In this document: piece after piece, positions 25,722 through 35,833 of the stretch
Layout: each line of letters begins with the position of its first letter
Numbering within the stretch: position 1 is the first letter of the stretch
Assembly (NCBI GenBank): GCA_020053945.1
Contig: JAGVME010000095.1
Location: 1-37,593 of the forward strand
Direction of reading: 5' to 3'
From: Gammaproteobacteria bacterium
Lineage (GTDB): Bacteria > Pseudomonadota > Gammaproteobacteria > Ga0077554 > Ga007554
DNA length: 37,593 bases
Translations under genes and position numbers: made by a program
Notes under the pieces: generated by a model
What the model was told of the DNA's origin: nothing
Seen by the model: the letters and a program-made list of their open reading frames with translations, nothing else
The model's database searches: none

Positions 25722-28061
25722 ATGAAAATGACCCTGGACAATCCTTCACCTGACCTGTACAAAATTGCGGAAGCGCGCCACCATGACCCTTTTGCAGTAT
25801 TGGGTAAGCATACCGAAGCGGACGGCGATGAAGTGGTGCGCGCTTATATCCCCGGCGCCGCTGAAGTATTCTTAGTGGAAAATAACCAGCCGCTGCAACG
25901 TATTCCCCATACGGACCTGTTTGAATGGCGCGGCACAGGTGGCAAGGTTCCACAGCACTATCGGCTACGCTGGCAAGATGCTTTAGGCAACACGCATGTT
26001 GCTTACGACCCCTACTGTTTTACCAGCCAGCTTGCGCAATATGACTTGGGTTTATTCTCGGCAGGCAGGCATTGGCATGCCTATCGTTTTCTCGGCGCGC
26101 ATCCCCGTACGGTAGAAGGCGACGTACAGGGAAGAGCGGTAGCGAAGGGTTCTGCTAGTGTCGGTCGCTTTCAGCCTCCTGCTTCTGGCGACACTTGTGC
26201 ATCCATGCACGACGCAGGAGGCAGGATGCCGGGAGCGGCCATCGACGGTATATTGTTCACGGTTTGGGCGCCCAATGCCGAACGTGTGAGTGTGATTGGC
26301 GATTTTAACCAATGGGATGGCCGCCGTTATCCGATGCGCGTACACAGTGATCATGGCATATGGGAACTGTTCATACCCGGTCTTGGCGACGGCGCACTTT
26401 ACAAGTTTGAAATCCGCAACCGCGACAGTGGCGCGCTGCATACTAAAGTTGATCCGTATGCGCGACGCGCGGAAGTACGCCCTGGCACCGCCTCGATTGT
26501 AGACACCGCGCGGGATTATCAATGGTGTGATGGCGAGTGGATGCAGAGGCGCGCCGCGCAGGGCGCAGGATGCGCAGAAACGGCCGCGGCACCCACCGAC
26601 TGGTTGCATCAACCCATGTCCACTTATGAAGTACACCTGGGCTCGTGGCAGCGCGATGACCAAGGCCATTTCCTTAATTACCGTGAACTGGCGCACCGGC
26701 TGGTAAGCCACGTCAAACCGTTGGGTTTTACCCATATCGAACTGCTACCCATTACCGAACACCCGCTGGATGCCTCGTGGGGTTATCAAACCATTGGCTA
26801 TTATGCCGCCACCAGCCGCTTCGGCACGCCTGATGATTTCCGTTACTTCGTCGACCATTGCCACCGTAACGGCATCGGCGTGCTATTGGACTGGGTACCC
26901 GGCCACTTCCCCAAAGACCTGCATGGCCTCGCACGTTTTGACGGCACGGCGCTGTATGAGCACGAAGACCCACGGCGCGGCGAGCACCGTGACTGGGGCA
27001 CTTATATCTTTAATTATGGCCGCAACGAAGTTAAAAATTTCCTGCTGTCGAACGCGCTGTACTGGCTTGAAGAGTTTCATCTCGATGGGCTGCGCGTAGA
27101 CGCGGTGGCCTCGATGATCTATCTGGATTATTCACGTGAAGCAGGTGACTGGGAACCCAACATTTACGGCGGCAATGAAAACCTCGAAGCGCTCGCCTTC
27201 CTGCGTGAAGTCAACCAGCTCACCCATGACCAGCAACCGGGCACCGTGATCATCGCCGAAGAATCCACTTCCTGGCCGATGGTGTCACGCCCCACCTGGT
27301 TAGGTGGCCTGGGATTCAGCATGAAATGGAATATGGGCTGGATGCATGATACCTTGAAATACATGGGTAAAGATCCCATCCACCGCCACTACCAGCACGA
27401 TCAGCTTACCTTCGGCCTGCTGTATGCGTTCACCGAAAATTTCGTGCTGCCGTTTTCGCATGATGAAGTGGTACATGGCAAACAATCGCTGCTCCACAAA
27501 ATGCCCGGTGATGAATGGCAACGCTTCGCCAACCTGCGCCTGCTTTACACCTATATGTTCACTTACCCCGGCAAGAAATTATTATTCATGGGCTGCGAGT
27601 TCGGCCAGGGCCAGGAATGGAATCATGCGGCGACGCTTGATTGGTATGTGTTGCAATACCCGTTACATAAAGGCGTGCAAACCCTGGTCGGCGACCTTAA
27701 CCACCTCTACCGCGCACACCCCGCGCTGCATCACTATGACTTCGATCATCAAGGTTTTGAATGGATAGATTGCCATGACGCCACGCAGTCCGTGATCAGT
27801 TACATGCGCAAAACCGACGACAGCTTCATCATCGCCGTGTTCAACTTCACACCCGTGCCCCGCCCTCACTATCGCATTGGTGTACCTTGTGGGGGCATGT
27901 ATAAAGAGCTTTTAAATTCTGACTCCGTGTATTACGGCGGAAGCAATCTCGGGAATTATGACCCCATTCCCGCCACCGCCACGCCCTGGATGGGCAGGCC
28001 GTATTCCATCGAAATTACATTGCCGCCGCTGGCGGGTGTGGTGTTTAAGTTTGGGGGGTAA
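25722..28061 (+). CDS. glgB: 1,4-alpha-glucan branching enzyme (GH13)
   Basis: 779 residues, about 50 more than the E. coli enzyme. Order: N1 and N2 carbohydrate-binding domains ([32 protein letters not shown]), GH13 barrel ([30 protein letters not shown]), and C-terminal domain. Catalytic residues fit Asp460 (DGLRVDAV), Glu513 (IIAEEST) and Asp581 (FSHDEVVHG), with the same spacing as E. coli D405, E458 and D526. It creates alpha-1,6 branches in glycogen. Part of the extra length is an in-frame palindromic segment at about residues 133-171 between the N1 and N2 domains; a second short extra stretch ([16 protein letters not shown]) precedes the barrel. Divergent from glgC. Confidence 0.96.
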   Translation: MKMTLDNPSPDLYKIAEARHHDPFAVLGKHTEADGDEVVRAYIPGAAEVFLVENNQPLQRIPHTDLFEWRGTGGKVPQHYRLRWQDALGNTHVAYDPYCFTSQLAQYDLGLFSAGRHWHAYRFLGAHPRTVEGDVQGRAVAKGSASVGRFQPPASGDTCASMHDAGGRMPGAAIDGILFTVWAPNAERVSVIGDFNQWDGRRYPMRVHSDHGIWELFIPGLGDGALYKFEIRNRDSGALHTKVDPYARRAEVRPGTASIVDTARDYQWCDGEWMQRRAAQGAGCAETAAAPTDWLHQPMSTYEVHLGSWQRDDQGHFLNYRELAHRLVSHVKPLGFTHIELLPITEHPLDASWGYQTIGYYAATSRFGTPDDFRYFVDHCHRNGIGVLLDWVPGHFPKDLHGLARFDGTALYEHEDPRRGEHRDWGTYIFNYGRNEVKNFLLSNALYWLEEFHLDGLRVDAVASMIYLDYSREAGDWEPNIYGGNENLEALAFLREVNQLTHDQQPGTVIIAEESTSWPMVSRPTWLGGLGFSMKWNMGWMHDTLKYMGKDPIHRHYQHDQLTFGLLYAFTENFVLPFSHDEVVHGKQSLLHKMPGDEWQRFANLRLLYTYMFTYPGKKLLFMGCEFGQGQEWNHAATLDWYVLQYPLHKGVQTLVGDLNHLYRAHPALHHYDFDHQGFEWIDCHDATQSVISYMRKTDDSFIIAVFNFTPVPRPHYRIGVPCGGMYKELLNSDSVYYGGSNLGNYDPIPATATPWMGRPYSIEITLPPLAGVVFKFGG
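26122..26232 (+). repeat. Palindromic repeat-like segment inserted in frame within glgB
   Basis: Located between [10 protein letters not shown] and [13 protein letters not shown], motifs that are nearly adjacent in other branching enzymes. It contains three perfect inverted repeats: GTGTCG (26158-26163) with CGACAC (26189-26194), GCCTCCTGC (26174-26182) with GCAGGAGGC (26214-26222), and GTGCAT-CC-ATGCAC (26197-26210). GGGAAGAG (26129-26136) and AGCGAAGGGTTC (26141-26152) recur, in the same order and spacing within one base, on the other strand of the MITE-like element at 35950-35972. The reading frame is open through it. Confidence 0.6.
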
Positions 28062-28069
28062 TGCAGGAA

Positions 28070-28096
28070 CCGCTCTTCCCTTACGGGGAAGAGCGG
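28070..28096. terminator. Strong hairpin between convergent glgB and dnaJ
   Basis: CCGCTCTTCCC (28070-28080) and GGGAAGAGCGG (28086-28096) form a perfect 11-base stem with a 5-base loop, 9 bases after the glgB stop and 24 bases after the dnaJ stop as transcribed. There is no T-run in either direction, so termination is inferred from position and stem strength only. Confidence 0.5.
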
Positions 28097-28119
28097 GGCG
28101 TAGGTCGGAATAACGAAAA

Positions 28120-29247
28120 TCAAAACTTCATCGTATCGAAAAACTTTTTCACCCCATTGAACCATGAGCTGGAGCGCGGATTGTGCTTGTCCTGGCCTTC
28201 TTTGAGTGAGCGGTCAAATTCCTGCAACAGTTCTTTTTGCTGGCGTGTGAGTTTTACCGGCGTTTCGACTACCACACGACACAGCAAATCTCCGGTGCCG
28301 CTGCCATGCACGGATTTGACACCTTTGCCGCGCAAGCGGAACATTTTACCTGACTGGGTTTCAGCGGGGATTTTCAACATGACCTGGCCATCAAGGGTCG
28401 GAACTTCCAGTTCACCGCCCAATACCAGCGTGCTGAAACTCACCGGCACTTCACACATCAGGTCATTATCTTCACGCGTAAAAATCGCATGCTCGCGGAC
28501 GCTGATATGCACATAGAGATCACCGTGCGGCCCATTGTTTTCACCGGCGGCACCTTCACCTGCCAAGCGGATACGGTCACCGTTATCCACGCCTGGAGGA
28601 ATTTTAACTGACAATGTTTTGTGTTCCTGAACCCGCCCTTGGCCATGGCAGGTGCCGCATGGGTTAGGAATCATCTTCCCCGAACCCTTGCAGCGCGGAC
28701 ATGTTTGCTGCAAAGAGAAAAATCCTTGCTGTACCCGCACCTGACCGTGGCCTGCGCAGGTAGTGCAGGGGGAGACCGTAGTGCCTTTTTTGGCGCCGCT
28801 GCCAGCGCACGTGGCGCATGTTGTCAGGGTGGGTATGCGTACCTTGACAGTGGTGCCATGCACCGCCTCTTCAAGGCTTAATTCCATGTTATAGCGCAAA
28901 TCGACGCCCTGGTTGGAACGGCCGCCGCCCCGCCCCCCCGCACCAAAGATGTCGCCAAAAATATCGCCAAAAATATCGCTGAAATTGCCGCCTTGGGCGC
29001 CGCCGCCACCTGCGGCGCTGGGGTCTACACCCGCGTGGCCGAATTGGTCATACGCGGCACGCTTACGCTCGTCGGCAAGTACCTCATAGGCCTCTTTCGC
29101 TTCCTTGAATTTTTCTTCCGCGGAAGCATCATCCGGATTACGGTCGGGATGAAGCTTCATGGCAAGGCGTCGATACGCCTTTTTGATGTCGGCTTCACTG
29201 GCGTTGCGCGCCACTTCCAGTACTTCATAATAATCGCGTTTTGCCAT
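28120..29247 (-). CDS. dnaJ: Chaperone protein DnaJ (Hsp40)
   Basis: 375 residues from the ATG at 29247 ([12 protein letters not shown]), the standard DnaJ N-terminus; the ORF continues upstream but without family similarity. J domain with LHPDRNP, a Gly/Phe-rich region ([19 protein letters not shown]), four zinc repeats [24 protein letters not shown] and CGTCHGQG, and the substrate-binding C-terminal domain. It stimulates DnaK ATPase and hands over unfolded clients. It lies 93 bases downstream of dnaK on the same strand and is probably read from the same heat-shock promoter. Confidence 0.97.
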   Translation of the reverse strand: MAKRDYYEVLEVARNASEADIKKAYRRLAMKLHPDRNPDDASAEEKFKEAKEAYEVLADERKRAAYDQFGHAGVDPSAAGGGGAQGGNFSDIFGDIFGDIFGAGGRGGGRSNQGVDLRYNMELSLEEAVHGTTVKVRIPTLTTCATCAGSGAKKGTTVSPCTTCAGHGQVRVQQGFFSLQQTCPRCKGSGKMIPNPCGTCHGQGRVQEHKTLSVKIPPGVDNGDRIRLAGEGAAGENNGPHGDLYVHISVREHAIFTREDNDLMCEVPVSFSTLVLGGELEVPTLDGQVMLKIPAETQSGKMFRLRGKGVKSVHGSGTGDLLCRVVVETPVKLTRQQKELLQEFDRSLKEGQDKHNPRSSSWFNGVKKFFDTMKF

Positions 29248-29292
29248 GTTTTTATGTTCGAGTTGCCGTTTTTGATTTTCTTGCAGTTGTAC

Positions 29293-29331
29293 ACCCTCCT
29301 CCCCTCCCGCACACGGGAAAGGGAAGAGGGG
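29293..29331. other. Stem-loop in the dnaK-dnaJ gap
   Basis: CCCG-CACA-CGGG (29306-29317) is the core of a larger imperfect hairpin whose arms are CCTCCTCCCCT on the left and AAAGGGAAGAGGGG on the right. It lies 10 bases after the dnaK stop as transcribed. It could attenuate or stabilise the dnaK-dnaJ message, giving less DnaJ than DnaK. No T-run follows on the minus strand. Confidence 0.45.
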
Positions 29332-29340
29332 CATTCGTTA

Positions 29341-31284
29341 TTATTTACTCCTATCGTCCTTGACTTCTTCAAACTCCGCGTCAACTACATCATCATTGTT
29401 TTTACCGCCTGCATTGGCCGACGCATTTTCTGTAGGTCCATTACCTTGGCCTGTGGCGGCGTTAGCCGCCGCGTAGGCGCGTTCGATCAGCGCGGATGAG
29501 ATAGTAGTCAAGGCCGCTGTCTTGGCTTCTATAGCGGCTTTATCGTCACCTTTCATGGTTTCTTTCAGCTCAGCCATGGCCGCTTCGATACGCTGCTTCT
29601 CATCGCCCTGCAATTGGCCTTCCAGGTCTTTGAGTGCCTTTTCTGTCGCATGCACCATGTTGTCGGCCTGATTACGCGCCTGCACCAACTCATGGAACTT
29701 GCGGTCTTCCTCGGCATGCGCTTCAGCGTCCTGGACCATGCGCTTGATTTCTTCGTCGCTCAGCCCGGAAGAGGCTTTAATGACGATGGATTGCTGTTTA
29801 CCGGTAGCTTTATCCCGTGCCGAAACATTGAGGATACCGTTGGCATCAATATCAAATCCCACTTCAATTTGCGGCATGCCACGCCGCGAGGGCGGAATGT
29901 CTGCAAGGTCAAAACGCCCCAGCGATTTGTTGGCGGCGGCGATTTCACGTTCACCCTGCAACACGTGCACGGTGACGGCGGTCTGGTTATCTTCCGCCGT
30001 GGAGAATACCTGCGTTGCCTTCGTGGGAATGGTGGTATTTTTTTCGATGAGCTTGGTCATCACGCCGCCCATGGTTTCAATGCCCAGTGACAAGGGCGTG
30101 ACATCCAGCAGCAGCACATCTTTAACTTCACCGCCCAATACACCCGCCTGGATCGCCGCGCCTACGGCCACCGCTTCATCGGGATTGACATCTTTGCGCG
30201 GCTCTTTGCCGAAGAATTCCTTGACCTTATCCTGCACCTTGGGCATACGGGTTTGGCCGCCGACCAATATCACGTCATCAATTTGCGAAGGCTGCAAACC
30301 GGCATCTTTGAGCGCGATTCTGCACGGGGCAATGGTACGCTCGATCAACTCTTCCACCAGTGATTCCAGCTTGGCGCGCGTCAGCTTGATGTTAAGGTGT
30401 TTTGGACCTTTGGCATCGGCGGTGATGTACGGCAAATTGACATCGGTCTGCTGGCTGGATGACAACTCGATCTTGGCTTTTTCTGCCGCTTCTTTGAGGC
30501 GTTGTAACGCCAGTGGGTCATTGTGCAGGTCAATGCCAGTGTCTTTCTTGAATTCCGCGGCCAGGTACTCGATCAGGCGCGAATCAAAATCTTCGCCGCC
30601 GAGGAAAGTATCACCGTTCGTAGATAACACCTCGAACTGATGCTCGCCATCCACTTCGGCGATTTCAATAATGGAAATATCAAACGTGCCACCGCCCAGG
30701 TCGTACACGGCGATTTTGCTTTCGCCGGGCTTTTTATCCATACCAAATGCCAACGCCGCGGCGGTAGGTTCATTGATGATGCGTTTGACGTCCAGCCCCG
30801 CAATCTTGCCAGCGTCTTTGGTAGCCTGGCGTTGTGAATCGTTAAAATACGCGGGCACGGTAATAACGGCTTCAGTCACTGGCTCGCCCAGATAATCTTC
30901 GGCGGTCTTTTTCATTTTCATCAACACGCGCGCGGCAATTTCCGGCGGCGCCATGCGTTTGTTACCCTGCACTTGCACCCAGGCATCGCCATTGTCGGCG
31001 GCCATGATGTTATAGGGCACCATTTTAATGTCGCGCTGCACGACTTCATCGGCGAATTTACGGCCGATCAAGCGCTTTACCGCAAACAGTGTATTGGTAG
31101 GATTGGTGACGGCCTGACGCTTGGCCGCCTGGCCGACCAGGATTTCACCGTCTTCAGTGTAGGCCACAATCGACGGCGTGGTGCGCGCACCTTCGGCGTT
31201 TTCGATCACGCGCGGCTTGCCGCCTTCCATCACCGCAACGCAGGAGTTAGTGGTGCCCAAGTCAATGCCAATAATTTTACCCAT
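29341..31284 (-). CDS. dnaK: Chaperone protein DnaK (Hsp70)
   Basis: 647 residues. N-terminal ATPase domain: [33 protein letters not shown] and [13 protein letters not shown]; interdomain linker [15 protein letters not shown]; substrate-binding domain and a lid ending in a Gly/Asn-rich tail, [15 protein letters not shown]. It folds nascent and stress-damaged proteins with DnaJ and GrpE. The ATG has a CAGGAG ribosome site. A near-perfect sigma-32 promoter lies about 70-95 bases upstream, so heat-shock transcription can begin here without grpE. Confidence 0.98.
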   Translation of the reverse strand: MGKIIGIDLGTTNSCVAVMEGGKPRVIENAEGARTTPSIVAYTEDGEILVGQAAKRQAVTNPTNTLFAVKRLIGRKFADEVVQRDIKMVPYNIMAADNGDAWVQVQGNKRMAPPEIAARVLMKMKKTAEDYLGEPVTEAVITVPAYFNDSQRQATKDAGKIAGLDVKRIINEPTAAALAFGMDKKPGESKIAVYDLGGGTFDISIIEIAEVDGEHQFEVLSTNGDTFLGGEDFDSRLIEYLAAEFKKDTGIDLHNDPLALQRLKEAAEKAKIELSSSQQTDVNLPYITADAKGPKHLNIKLTRAKLESLVEELIERTIAPCRIALKDAGLQPSQIDDVILVGGQTRMPKVQDKVKEFFGKEPRKDVNPDEAVAVGAAIQAGVLGGEVKDVLLLDVTPLSLGIETMGGVMTKLIEKNTTIPTKATQVFSTAEDNQTAVTVHVLQGEREIAAANKSLGRFDLADIPPSRRGMPQIEVGFDIDANGILNVSARDKATGKQQSIVIKASSGLSDEEIKRMVQDAEAHAEEDRKFHELVQARNQADNMVHATEKALKDLEGQLQGDEKQRIEAAMAELKETMKGDDKAAIEAKTAALTTISSALIERAYAAANAATGQGNGPTENASANAGGKNNDDVVDAEFEEVKDDRSK

Positions 31285-31352
31285 AAATTTATATCTCCTG
31301 ACGGTTTAATTTAATGCTGAATGAAGTTGGTATCGTCTGCCTATGCCTGAAT

Positions 31353-31380
31353 AAATGGGGGTTTTTAATGTGATTTCAAG
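31353..31380 (-). promoter_or_regulatory. Sigma-32 heat-shock promoter of dnaK
   Basis: On the minus strand, CTTGAAA (31380-31374), 13 bases, CCCCATTT (31360-31353). Both hexamer regions match the CTTGAAA...CCCCATNT consensus of RpoH with no mismatch. The expected transcript start is about 60 bases ahead of the dnaK ATG. No CIRCE-like inverted repeat is visible in the 210 bases between grpE and dnaK. Confidence 0.9.
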
Positions 31381-31494
31381 GGCATTGGCCGTAATGGCGG
31401 CATCCATTTATTTACCCCATTTGCCTCGCTTAGAGGTATCTAGGGTGGCGCGTTTCATCCCTTGGTTGAGGTAAAACCTGGTTCTTGCCGCTTT

Positions 31495-32106
31495 TTATGA
31501 TAAGGGTGCCTTTGATACAACGACCATGGCGGGACGCACCACCCGGTCGTTTAATGAATAGCCTTTCTGATACACCGCCAGGACCGTGTTCGGTTCAGCA
31601 TCGGTTGCTTCTTGGGCCATCATGGCCTGATGCATGTCTGGGTTAAATTTTTCACCCAGGGGATTGATTTCCCGCACGGCCATCTTCTGAAGCAGTGCCT
31701 GCATCATTTTAAGCGTAAGATCCATGCCCTCACGCACTTTATCCATATCTACCGTTTCCGTTGCATCCTCACTCACCACCTGCAAACCCATTTCCAGGCT
31801 ATCCTTTATCGGCAAAATTTCGTTGATGAACCGTTCTAAGCTATATTTGTGGGCGTTTTCGAGGTCGCGCTCGGCGCGGCGGCGTAAGTTTTCCATTTCC
31901 GCACGGGTGCGCAACAGTTGGTTACGCTGCTCCTCGACCTGTGTGTGTGCCGCCTGTAATGCGGATTGTAGCTCTTCATAGGGCAGTGACCCAGCATCTT
32001 CGGCGGTAGCCGCTTGATCGGCTCCGGTATCAGCCATGCTATCTCCCATAGTGTCTTTGCGGGGATCGTTCATGGATTCTTTAAAATTCTCTTGTGTAGC
32101 GGTCAC
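31495..32106 (-). CDS. grpE: Nucleotide exchange factor GrpE
   Basis: 203 residues from a GTG start at 32106, supported by AGGAG 9 bases upstream. An acidic N-terminus, a long coiled coil (EELQSALQAAHTQVEEQRNQLLRTRAEMENLRRRAERDLENAHKYSLERFINEILPIKDSLEMGL) and a beta-wing domain with NPLGEKFNPDMHQAMM and VLAVYQKGYSLNDRVVRPAMVVVSK. GrpE releases ADP from DnaK. It lies between hrcA (124-base gap) and dnaK (210-base gap), all on the minus strand, but each gap is large enough for its own promoter. Confidence 0.96.
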   Translation of the reverse strand: MTATQENFKESMNDPRKDTMGDSMADTGADQAATAEDAGSLPYEELQSALQAAHTQVEEQRNQLLRTRAEMENLRRRAERDLENAHKYSLERFINEILPIKDSLEMGLQVVSEDATETVDMDKVREGMDLTLKMMQALLQKMAVREINPLGEKFNPDMHQAMMAQEATDAEPNTVLAVYQKGYSLNDRVVRPAMVVVSKAPLS

Positions 32107-32229
32107 TTAACTTTTCTCCTGAAAGGGGGTTAAACGTAAAAATGGCAATCCACCTGATCTTTCCCGTCGGTTTCCCTAGGCCATTTTGAGGTTAAAGTAG
32201 TTTTCAACATAGGGGCGTTTGCGGGGAAT

Positions 32230-33267
32230 TCAAGGGCGCTGGGTCAAGGCGGCGCTTAATAATTTTGCGGTTACATCCACAATGGGAATCACCCGCTCAT
32301 AAGCCATGCGGGTGGGCCCGATGACCCCCAGCACGCCGACCAACCGCCCTTCGATCATATAGGGCGCGGTGACCACGCTGCATTCTTCCAGCGCTTTATA
32401 ACCTGATTCACCACCAATAAACACCTGCGCTGATTCGGCACGCAAACACTGGTCTAGTAAATGCAGGATATCGTTCTTTTTATTAAACGCATCAAATAGT
32501 TGGCGAAGTTTTTCAAGGTTAGACAGCTCGGTAAAATCCATTAAATTAGTCTGGCCAGCCAGCACATAACCCGTTTCGGTGGGCGTATCGCCAAACACCT
32601 GGCCCGCCATGGTGATGGCGCTTTGCATGACGCTGTTTATTTCATCTTTGGCGGCTTTCATTTCTGACAAAACGGCATTTCTAATCGTATATAAATCTTT
32701 ACCGACGAACATGGCTGTCAGGTAATTGGCCGCTTGTTGAAGTTCGGCAGGTGAGTAGCGCCGCGCGGTGGTGATGATGCGATTTTGCACCTCGCGCTCG
32801 TTTACCACCACGATGACCAGTACCCGGTTGTCATCAGAAAGTGGCAAAAATTCAATTTGCCGTAATACGATAATATCGGGGCGCGGCACCATAACGATAC
32901 CCGCCATACGCGTGATATCAGATAGCAGCGCTGACGCGGAATCGAGCAAATCTCCCCGACCACCGCTGGTATCCAGTTGATTTTTAAAATGTCTTACTTC
33001 TTTTTCATGAAGTGGCTGCACCTTTACCAAGGCATCCACAAAAAGCCGATAGGCTTTGGCCGTAGGTATCCGGCCCGCTGAAGTGTGCGGCGACATCACC
33101 ATGCCCAATTCTTCAAGGTCTATCATGATATTACGGACCGTGGCGGGGCTTAAATCCAACCCAGAATTGCGGGCAAGCGTACGCGAACCCACTGGCTGAC
33201 CGTCACGGATATAGGTCTCTACCAGCTTTTTTAACAGACGTTGTGCGCGTTCGTTAATTTCTAACAT
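32230..33267 (-). CDS. hrcA: Heat-inducible transcription repressor HrcA
   Basis: 345 residues from the ATG at 33267 (MLEINERAQRLLKKLVETYI); the ORF extends to 33306 but that start lies inside the CIRCE operator. N-terminal winged helix with QPVGSRTLARNSGLDLSPATVRNIMIDLEELGMV and PHTSAGRIPTAKAYRLFVD, a GAF-like central domain, and the ending TRMAYERVIPIVDVTAKLLSAAL. HrcA represses chaperone genes by binding CIRCE and depends on GroE for folding. A CIRCE lies just before its own start, so it is self-regulated. Confidence 0.97.
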   Translation of the reverse strand: MLEINERAQRLLKKLVETYIRDGQPVGSRTLARNSGLDLSPATVRNIMIDLEELGMVMSPHTSAGRIPTAKAYRLFVDALVKVQPLHEKEVRHFKNQLDTSGGRGDLLDSASALLSDITRMAGIVMVPRPDIIVLRQIEFLPLSDDNRVLVIVVVNEREVQNRIITTARRYSPAELQQAANYLTAMFVGKDLYTIRNAVLSEMKAAKDEINSVMQSAITMAGQVFGDTPTETGYVLAGQTNLMDFTELSNLEKLRQLFDAFNKKNDILHLLDQCLRAESAQVFIGGESGYKALEECSVVTAPYMIEGRLVGVLGVIGPTRMAYERVIPIVDVTAKLLSAALTQRP

Positions 33268-33299
33268 GGTTGGATGAAGGATAGTACCTGATTCTTTTG

Positions 33300-33326
33300 A
33301 TAGCACTCTAACACAACGAGTGCCAA
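33300..33326. promoter_or_regulatory. CIRCE operator upstream of hrcA
   Basis: ATAGCACTC (33300-33308), 9-base spacer, GAGTGCCAA (33318-33326). This matches the TTAGCACTC-N9-GAGTGCTAA consensus with the invariant GCACTC/GAGTGC arms intact and two outer-base differences. It ends 33 bases before the hrcA ATG (minus strand), the standard location for HrcA self-repression. Confidence 0.93.
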
Positions 33327-33544
33327 AACCAAACTCCCTGGATATCTTATGTGTCAGGTTTTAACCCCCGTCTTTTAAAACAAGGTGTTGGCGTCTGGTG
33401 CAGAGCGTGATAACGTTGGCTACGTTGCTCCCAAAAACCGGCGGCGCTCTTGCCCAAGGGATATCCGGGCAACGCCACGATGAGCCCTACAGCGAAATTG
33501 TGAACAGTTTTTTAATAACGCGCCACAACGGGCCATAATTAACC

Positions 33545-34435
33545 ATGTCCAAGAAAATACCCGCCACTTTCACTACCATCGGCTTGCTCGGCAAGCGGGG
33601 CGATCCACACGTGGGCGAGACCTTGCGCATTCTGCACTCCCATCTGCGCACGCGTGGGGTGCGGGTGCTATTCGAGGAAGCGACGGCGCATACCTATCCC
33701 GGCCATGGCATGGAAACTGCCAGCCGCGAGGATCTTGGCGCACAGTGCGACCTGGCGATTGTGGTGGGGGGTGATGGCACGTTGCTCAACGCGGCCCGTG
33801 CGCTTGTGGAGTACGGCATTCCATTGGCGGGCGTCAACTTGGGGCGATTAGGGTTCCTTGCCGACATTTCACCGGAGCGGATGATTGAACGCCTGGAAGA
33901 AATTTTGCGTGGCCATTATTTACTGGAAGAACGCTGCCTGATTTCCAGCGCCATCGAGCGCAATGGCGAGAAAATTAGTGTCAGCAATGCTTTTAACGAT
34001 GCCGTCATCCATAAGTGGAATTTGGCGCGCATGATTGAATTTGAAACTTACATTAATGGCCAGTTTGTCAGCAGCCAGCGTTCCGACGGGATGATTATCG
34101 CCACGCCCACGGGTTCTACGGCGTATGCGCTGTCAGGCGGCGGCCCCATCCTGCATCCGACACTGGATGCGTTGGCGCTGGTGCCGATTTGCCCGCATAC
34201 TTTAAGTAGCCGGCCTATTGTGGTTAACAGCGACAGCCGGATCACTATCATCCTCACTGATTGTAACCATGACCGCGCGCAACTTACCTGCGATGGGCAA
34301 ATCGCCATGGCCTGCCTTGAAGGCGACCAGATCCATATCCACAAACAAGCGCTGCCGGTGCGGTTGATCCACCCTGCGGATCATGATCATTACCAAATTC
34401 TGCGGGCGAAGTTGCGCTGGGGCGAGAAGCTGTAA
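33545..34435 (+). CDS. nadK: NAD kinase
   Basis: 296 residues. Signatures: VVGGDGTLLNAAR (GGDGT nucleotide motif), GVNLGRLGFLADI, the substrate segment NAFNDAVIHK, SDGMIIATPTGSTAYALSGGGPI and PICPHTLSSRPIVV. It phosphorylates NAD to NADP with ATP, completing the pathway begun by NadB and NadA elsewhere in the window. It is divergent from hrcA across 277 bases and not followed by recN, its frequent neighbour. No obvious ribosome site precedes the ATG. Confidence 0.97.
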   Translation: MSKKIPATFTTIGLLGKRGDPHVGETLRILHSHLRTRGVRVLFEEATAHTYPGHGMETASREDLGAQCDLAIVVGGDGTLLNAARALVEYGIPLAGVNLGRLGFLADISPERMIERLEEILRGHYLLEERCLISSAIERNGEKISVSNAFNDAVIHKWNLARMIEFETYINGQFVSSQRSDGMIIATPTGSTAYALSGGGPILHPTLDALALVPICPHTLSSRPIVVNSDSRITIILTDCNHDRAQLTCDGQIAMACLEGDQIHIHKQALPVRLIHPADHDHYQILRAKLRWGEKL

Positions 34436-34512
34436 ACCCTGTAAGGATAAGGCGCCTCTTATGGCTGCGCGCAATTATCCATCCACTATAAAATGCAAAG
34501 GCGGTGTAAGCG

Positions 34513-34812
34513 ATGGGGGCGTGGTACGTTTATATTGTGCGGTGCGTGGATGATAGTTTATATACTGGCGTTGCCAAAAATATCGCGGCTCGCCTGGCGC
34601 AGCATAATGCGGGCACCGGCGCAAAATACACGCGTGCCCGGGGGCCTGTAGTGTTGGTTTATCAAGAGCCCGCTCTTGATCATGGCACCGCATTACGCAA
34701 AGAACATGTAATTAAGCAATTGTCACCTGCCGCAAAACGCGCCTTGATTAAAGCTGGTACGGCGCAGGACGCACAAGTACCGCATGAACCAATGATAAGG
34801 GCGATGACATAA
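34513..34812 (+). CDS. GIY-YIG domain protein (UPF0213/YhbQ-like)
   Basis: 99 residues made almost wholly of a GIY-YIG nuclease fold: WYVYIVRCVDDSLYTGVAKNIAARLAQHN carries the two tyrosine motifs and the conserved arginine, and LDHGTALRKEHVIKQLSPAAKRALI carries the catalytic glutamate region. Stand-alone members resemble YhbQ and the nuclease half of Slx1; nuclease activity is expected but the natural target is uncertain. A GGCGG sequence precedes the ATG. It follows nadK by 77 bases on the same strand. Confidence 0.9.
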   Translation: MGAWYVYIVRCVDDSLYTGVAKNIAARLAQHNAGTGAKYTRARGPVVLVYQEPALDHGTALRKEHVIKQLSPAAKRALIKAGTAQDAQVPHEPMIRAMT

Positions 34813-34923
34813 ACGCAGGCTGCTCCGCACATCCTTGCGCTTGCAGCATTTGTGTATACTGGGGCGCACGCGGCGTAGCGGGGGATCTGGACCCGAAGGG
34901 TTGAAGAGGGCGGACAAATGGAG

Positions 34924-35781
34924 TTACGGGGAGCCTCGTTTGGCGCGTCCAGGCCGGAAATAGGCGGTATTGTCATAATAGCTTTCGTGTACGTTGTGCA
35001 TATCCCAGCCGGGTATGCCGAGGATAGGCAAGGGGGATAGCGCCTGGGGAGATTGGTAGTGGGTGCCATTAATAAAAAGTGTTGATAACTGATCATCAAT
35101 AATTCTTATTTTTTCATCCATAAGTTTATAAAAAAAGCCGGGATCGACGGGTAGCAACACACTGTTTGCTGTCATTCCAATGTAAGGCGCCAAGGCTTTT
35201 TCGTACAGTGCATGACCGAAGATGATGCAATCCATTTTCCCGGTCAGCCCGGCGCGGTGTTGCCAGAAAAGGTTTTTCCAGTCAAAGTCGCGGATCATTT
35301 GTAGCAGCCCTGCATCAGAACACGCCACGATCGCGCCACCTTCGTCAAACAGCGATAACATGTTTTCGACCGGGGAGCGGCGACCGCTTTCCGTGGCGGC
35401 CGCAAACCGCCCTGTGGCCGCTTGATGGTGAATGGCATTGATTGCCGCCTTGGTTTTGGGGAACGTTAGCCATGTCAGCAGTTGAAAAAAATCGTGCCAG
35501 TTGGCGACGCGGGTTTGTATCTCACCTGTCAGATAAATTCGCGACGCATACTGCTCTTCAAGACACCGCGGCCGTGGCCCCTGCACAGCGATGCGTAGGG
35601 GTGCGCCATGATGTGTCAGGATCGGTTCAGGGTGTTGTGCCAAAAGAATTTGGTAATCATGCAAACTCGGCCAGCCATAGGTGAAATCAGCAAGTTTGTG
35701 CGCTAACGGTAACAAGGGTTCAAACATAGGTGAACGGAAAATGAATTGCGGATCCCAAGCGGAGTTTATGAGTTTGGCCAT
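34924..35781 (-). CDS. DUF3025 domain protein
   Basis: 285 residues. The segment WHDFFQLLTWLTFPKTKAAINAIHHQA is the hallmark of DUF3025, followed by NMLSLFDEGGAIVACSD, DWKNLFWQHR and IIFGHALYEKALAPYIGMTA. No signal peptide or membrane helix. Function unknown; it is found in Beta- and Gammaproteobacteria. It is convergent with the GIY-YIG gene and stands alone, with a MITE-like element between it and the next gene. Confidence 0.88.
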   Translation of the reverse strand: MAKLINSAWDPQFIFRSPMFEPLLPLAHKLADFTYGWPSLHDYQILLAQHPEPILTHHGAPLRIAVQGPRPRCLEEQYASRIYLTGEIQTRVANWHDFFQLLTWLTFPKTKAAINAIHHQAATGRFAAATESGRRSPVENMLSLFDEGGAIVACSDAGLLQMIRDFDWKNLFWQHRAGLTGKMDCIIFGHALYEKALAPYIGMTANSVLLPVDPGFFYKLMDEKIRIIDDQLSTLFINGTHYQSPQALSPLPILGIPGWDMHNVHESYYDNTAYFRPGRAKRGSP

Positions 35782-35833
35782 AGGATGTAGTTTACATTAC
35801 CCTGCGCAAGCGAGCGCAACGATAGGGATGTGC

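Noticed and set aside
26052-26735. 227-codon minus-strand frame opposite glgB
   Set aside because: Antisense to conserved branching enzyme sequence; residues look like random read-through.
29699-30640. 313-codon open frame on the plus strand opposite dnaK
   Set aside because: Shadow of dnaK on the opposite strand; composition is serine/arginine-rich with no family pattern, and dnaK is certain here.
32190-32210. Possible second sigma-32 promoter before grpE (TTGAAAA on the minus strand)
   Set aside because: The -35-like TTGAAAA is present but no CCCCAT-like -10 occurs at proper spacing.
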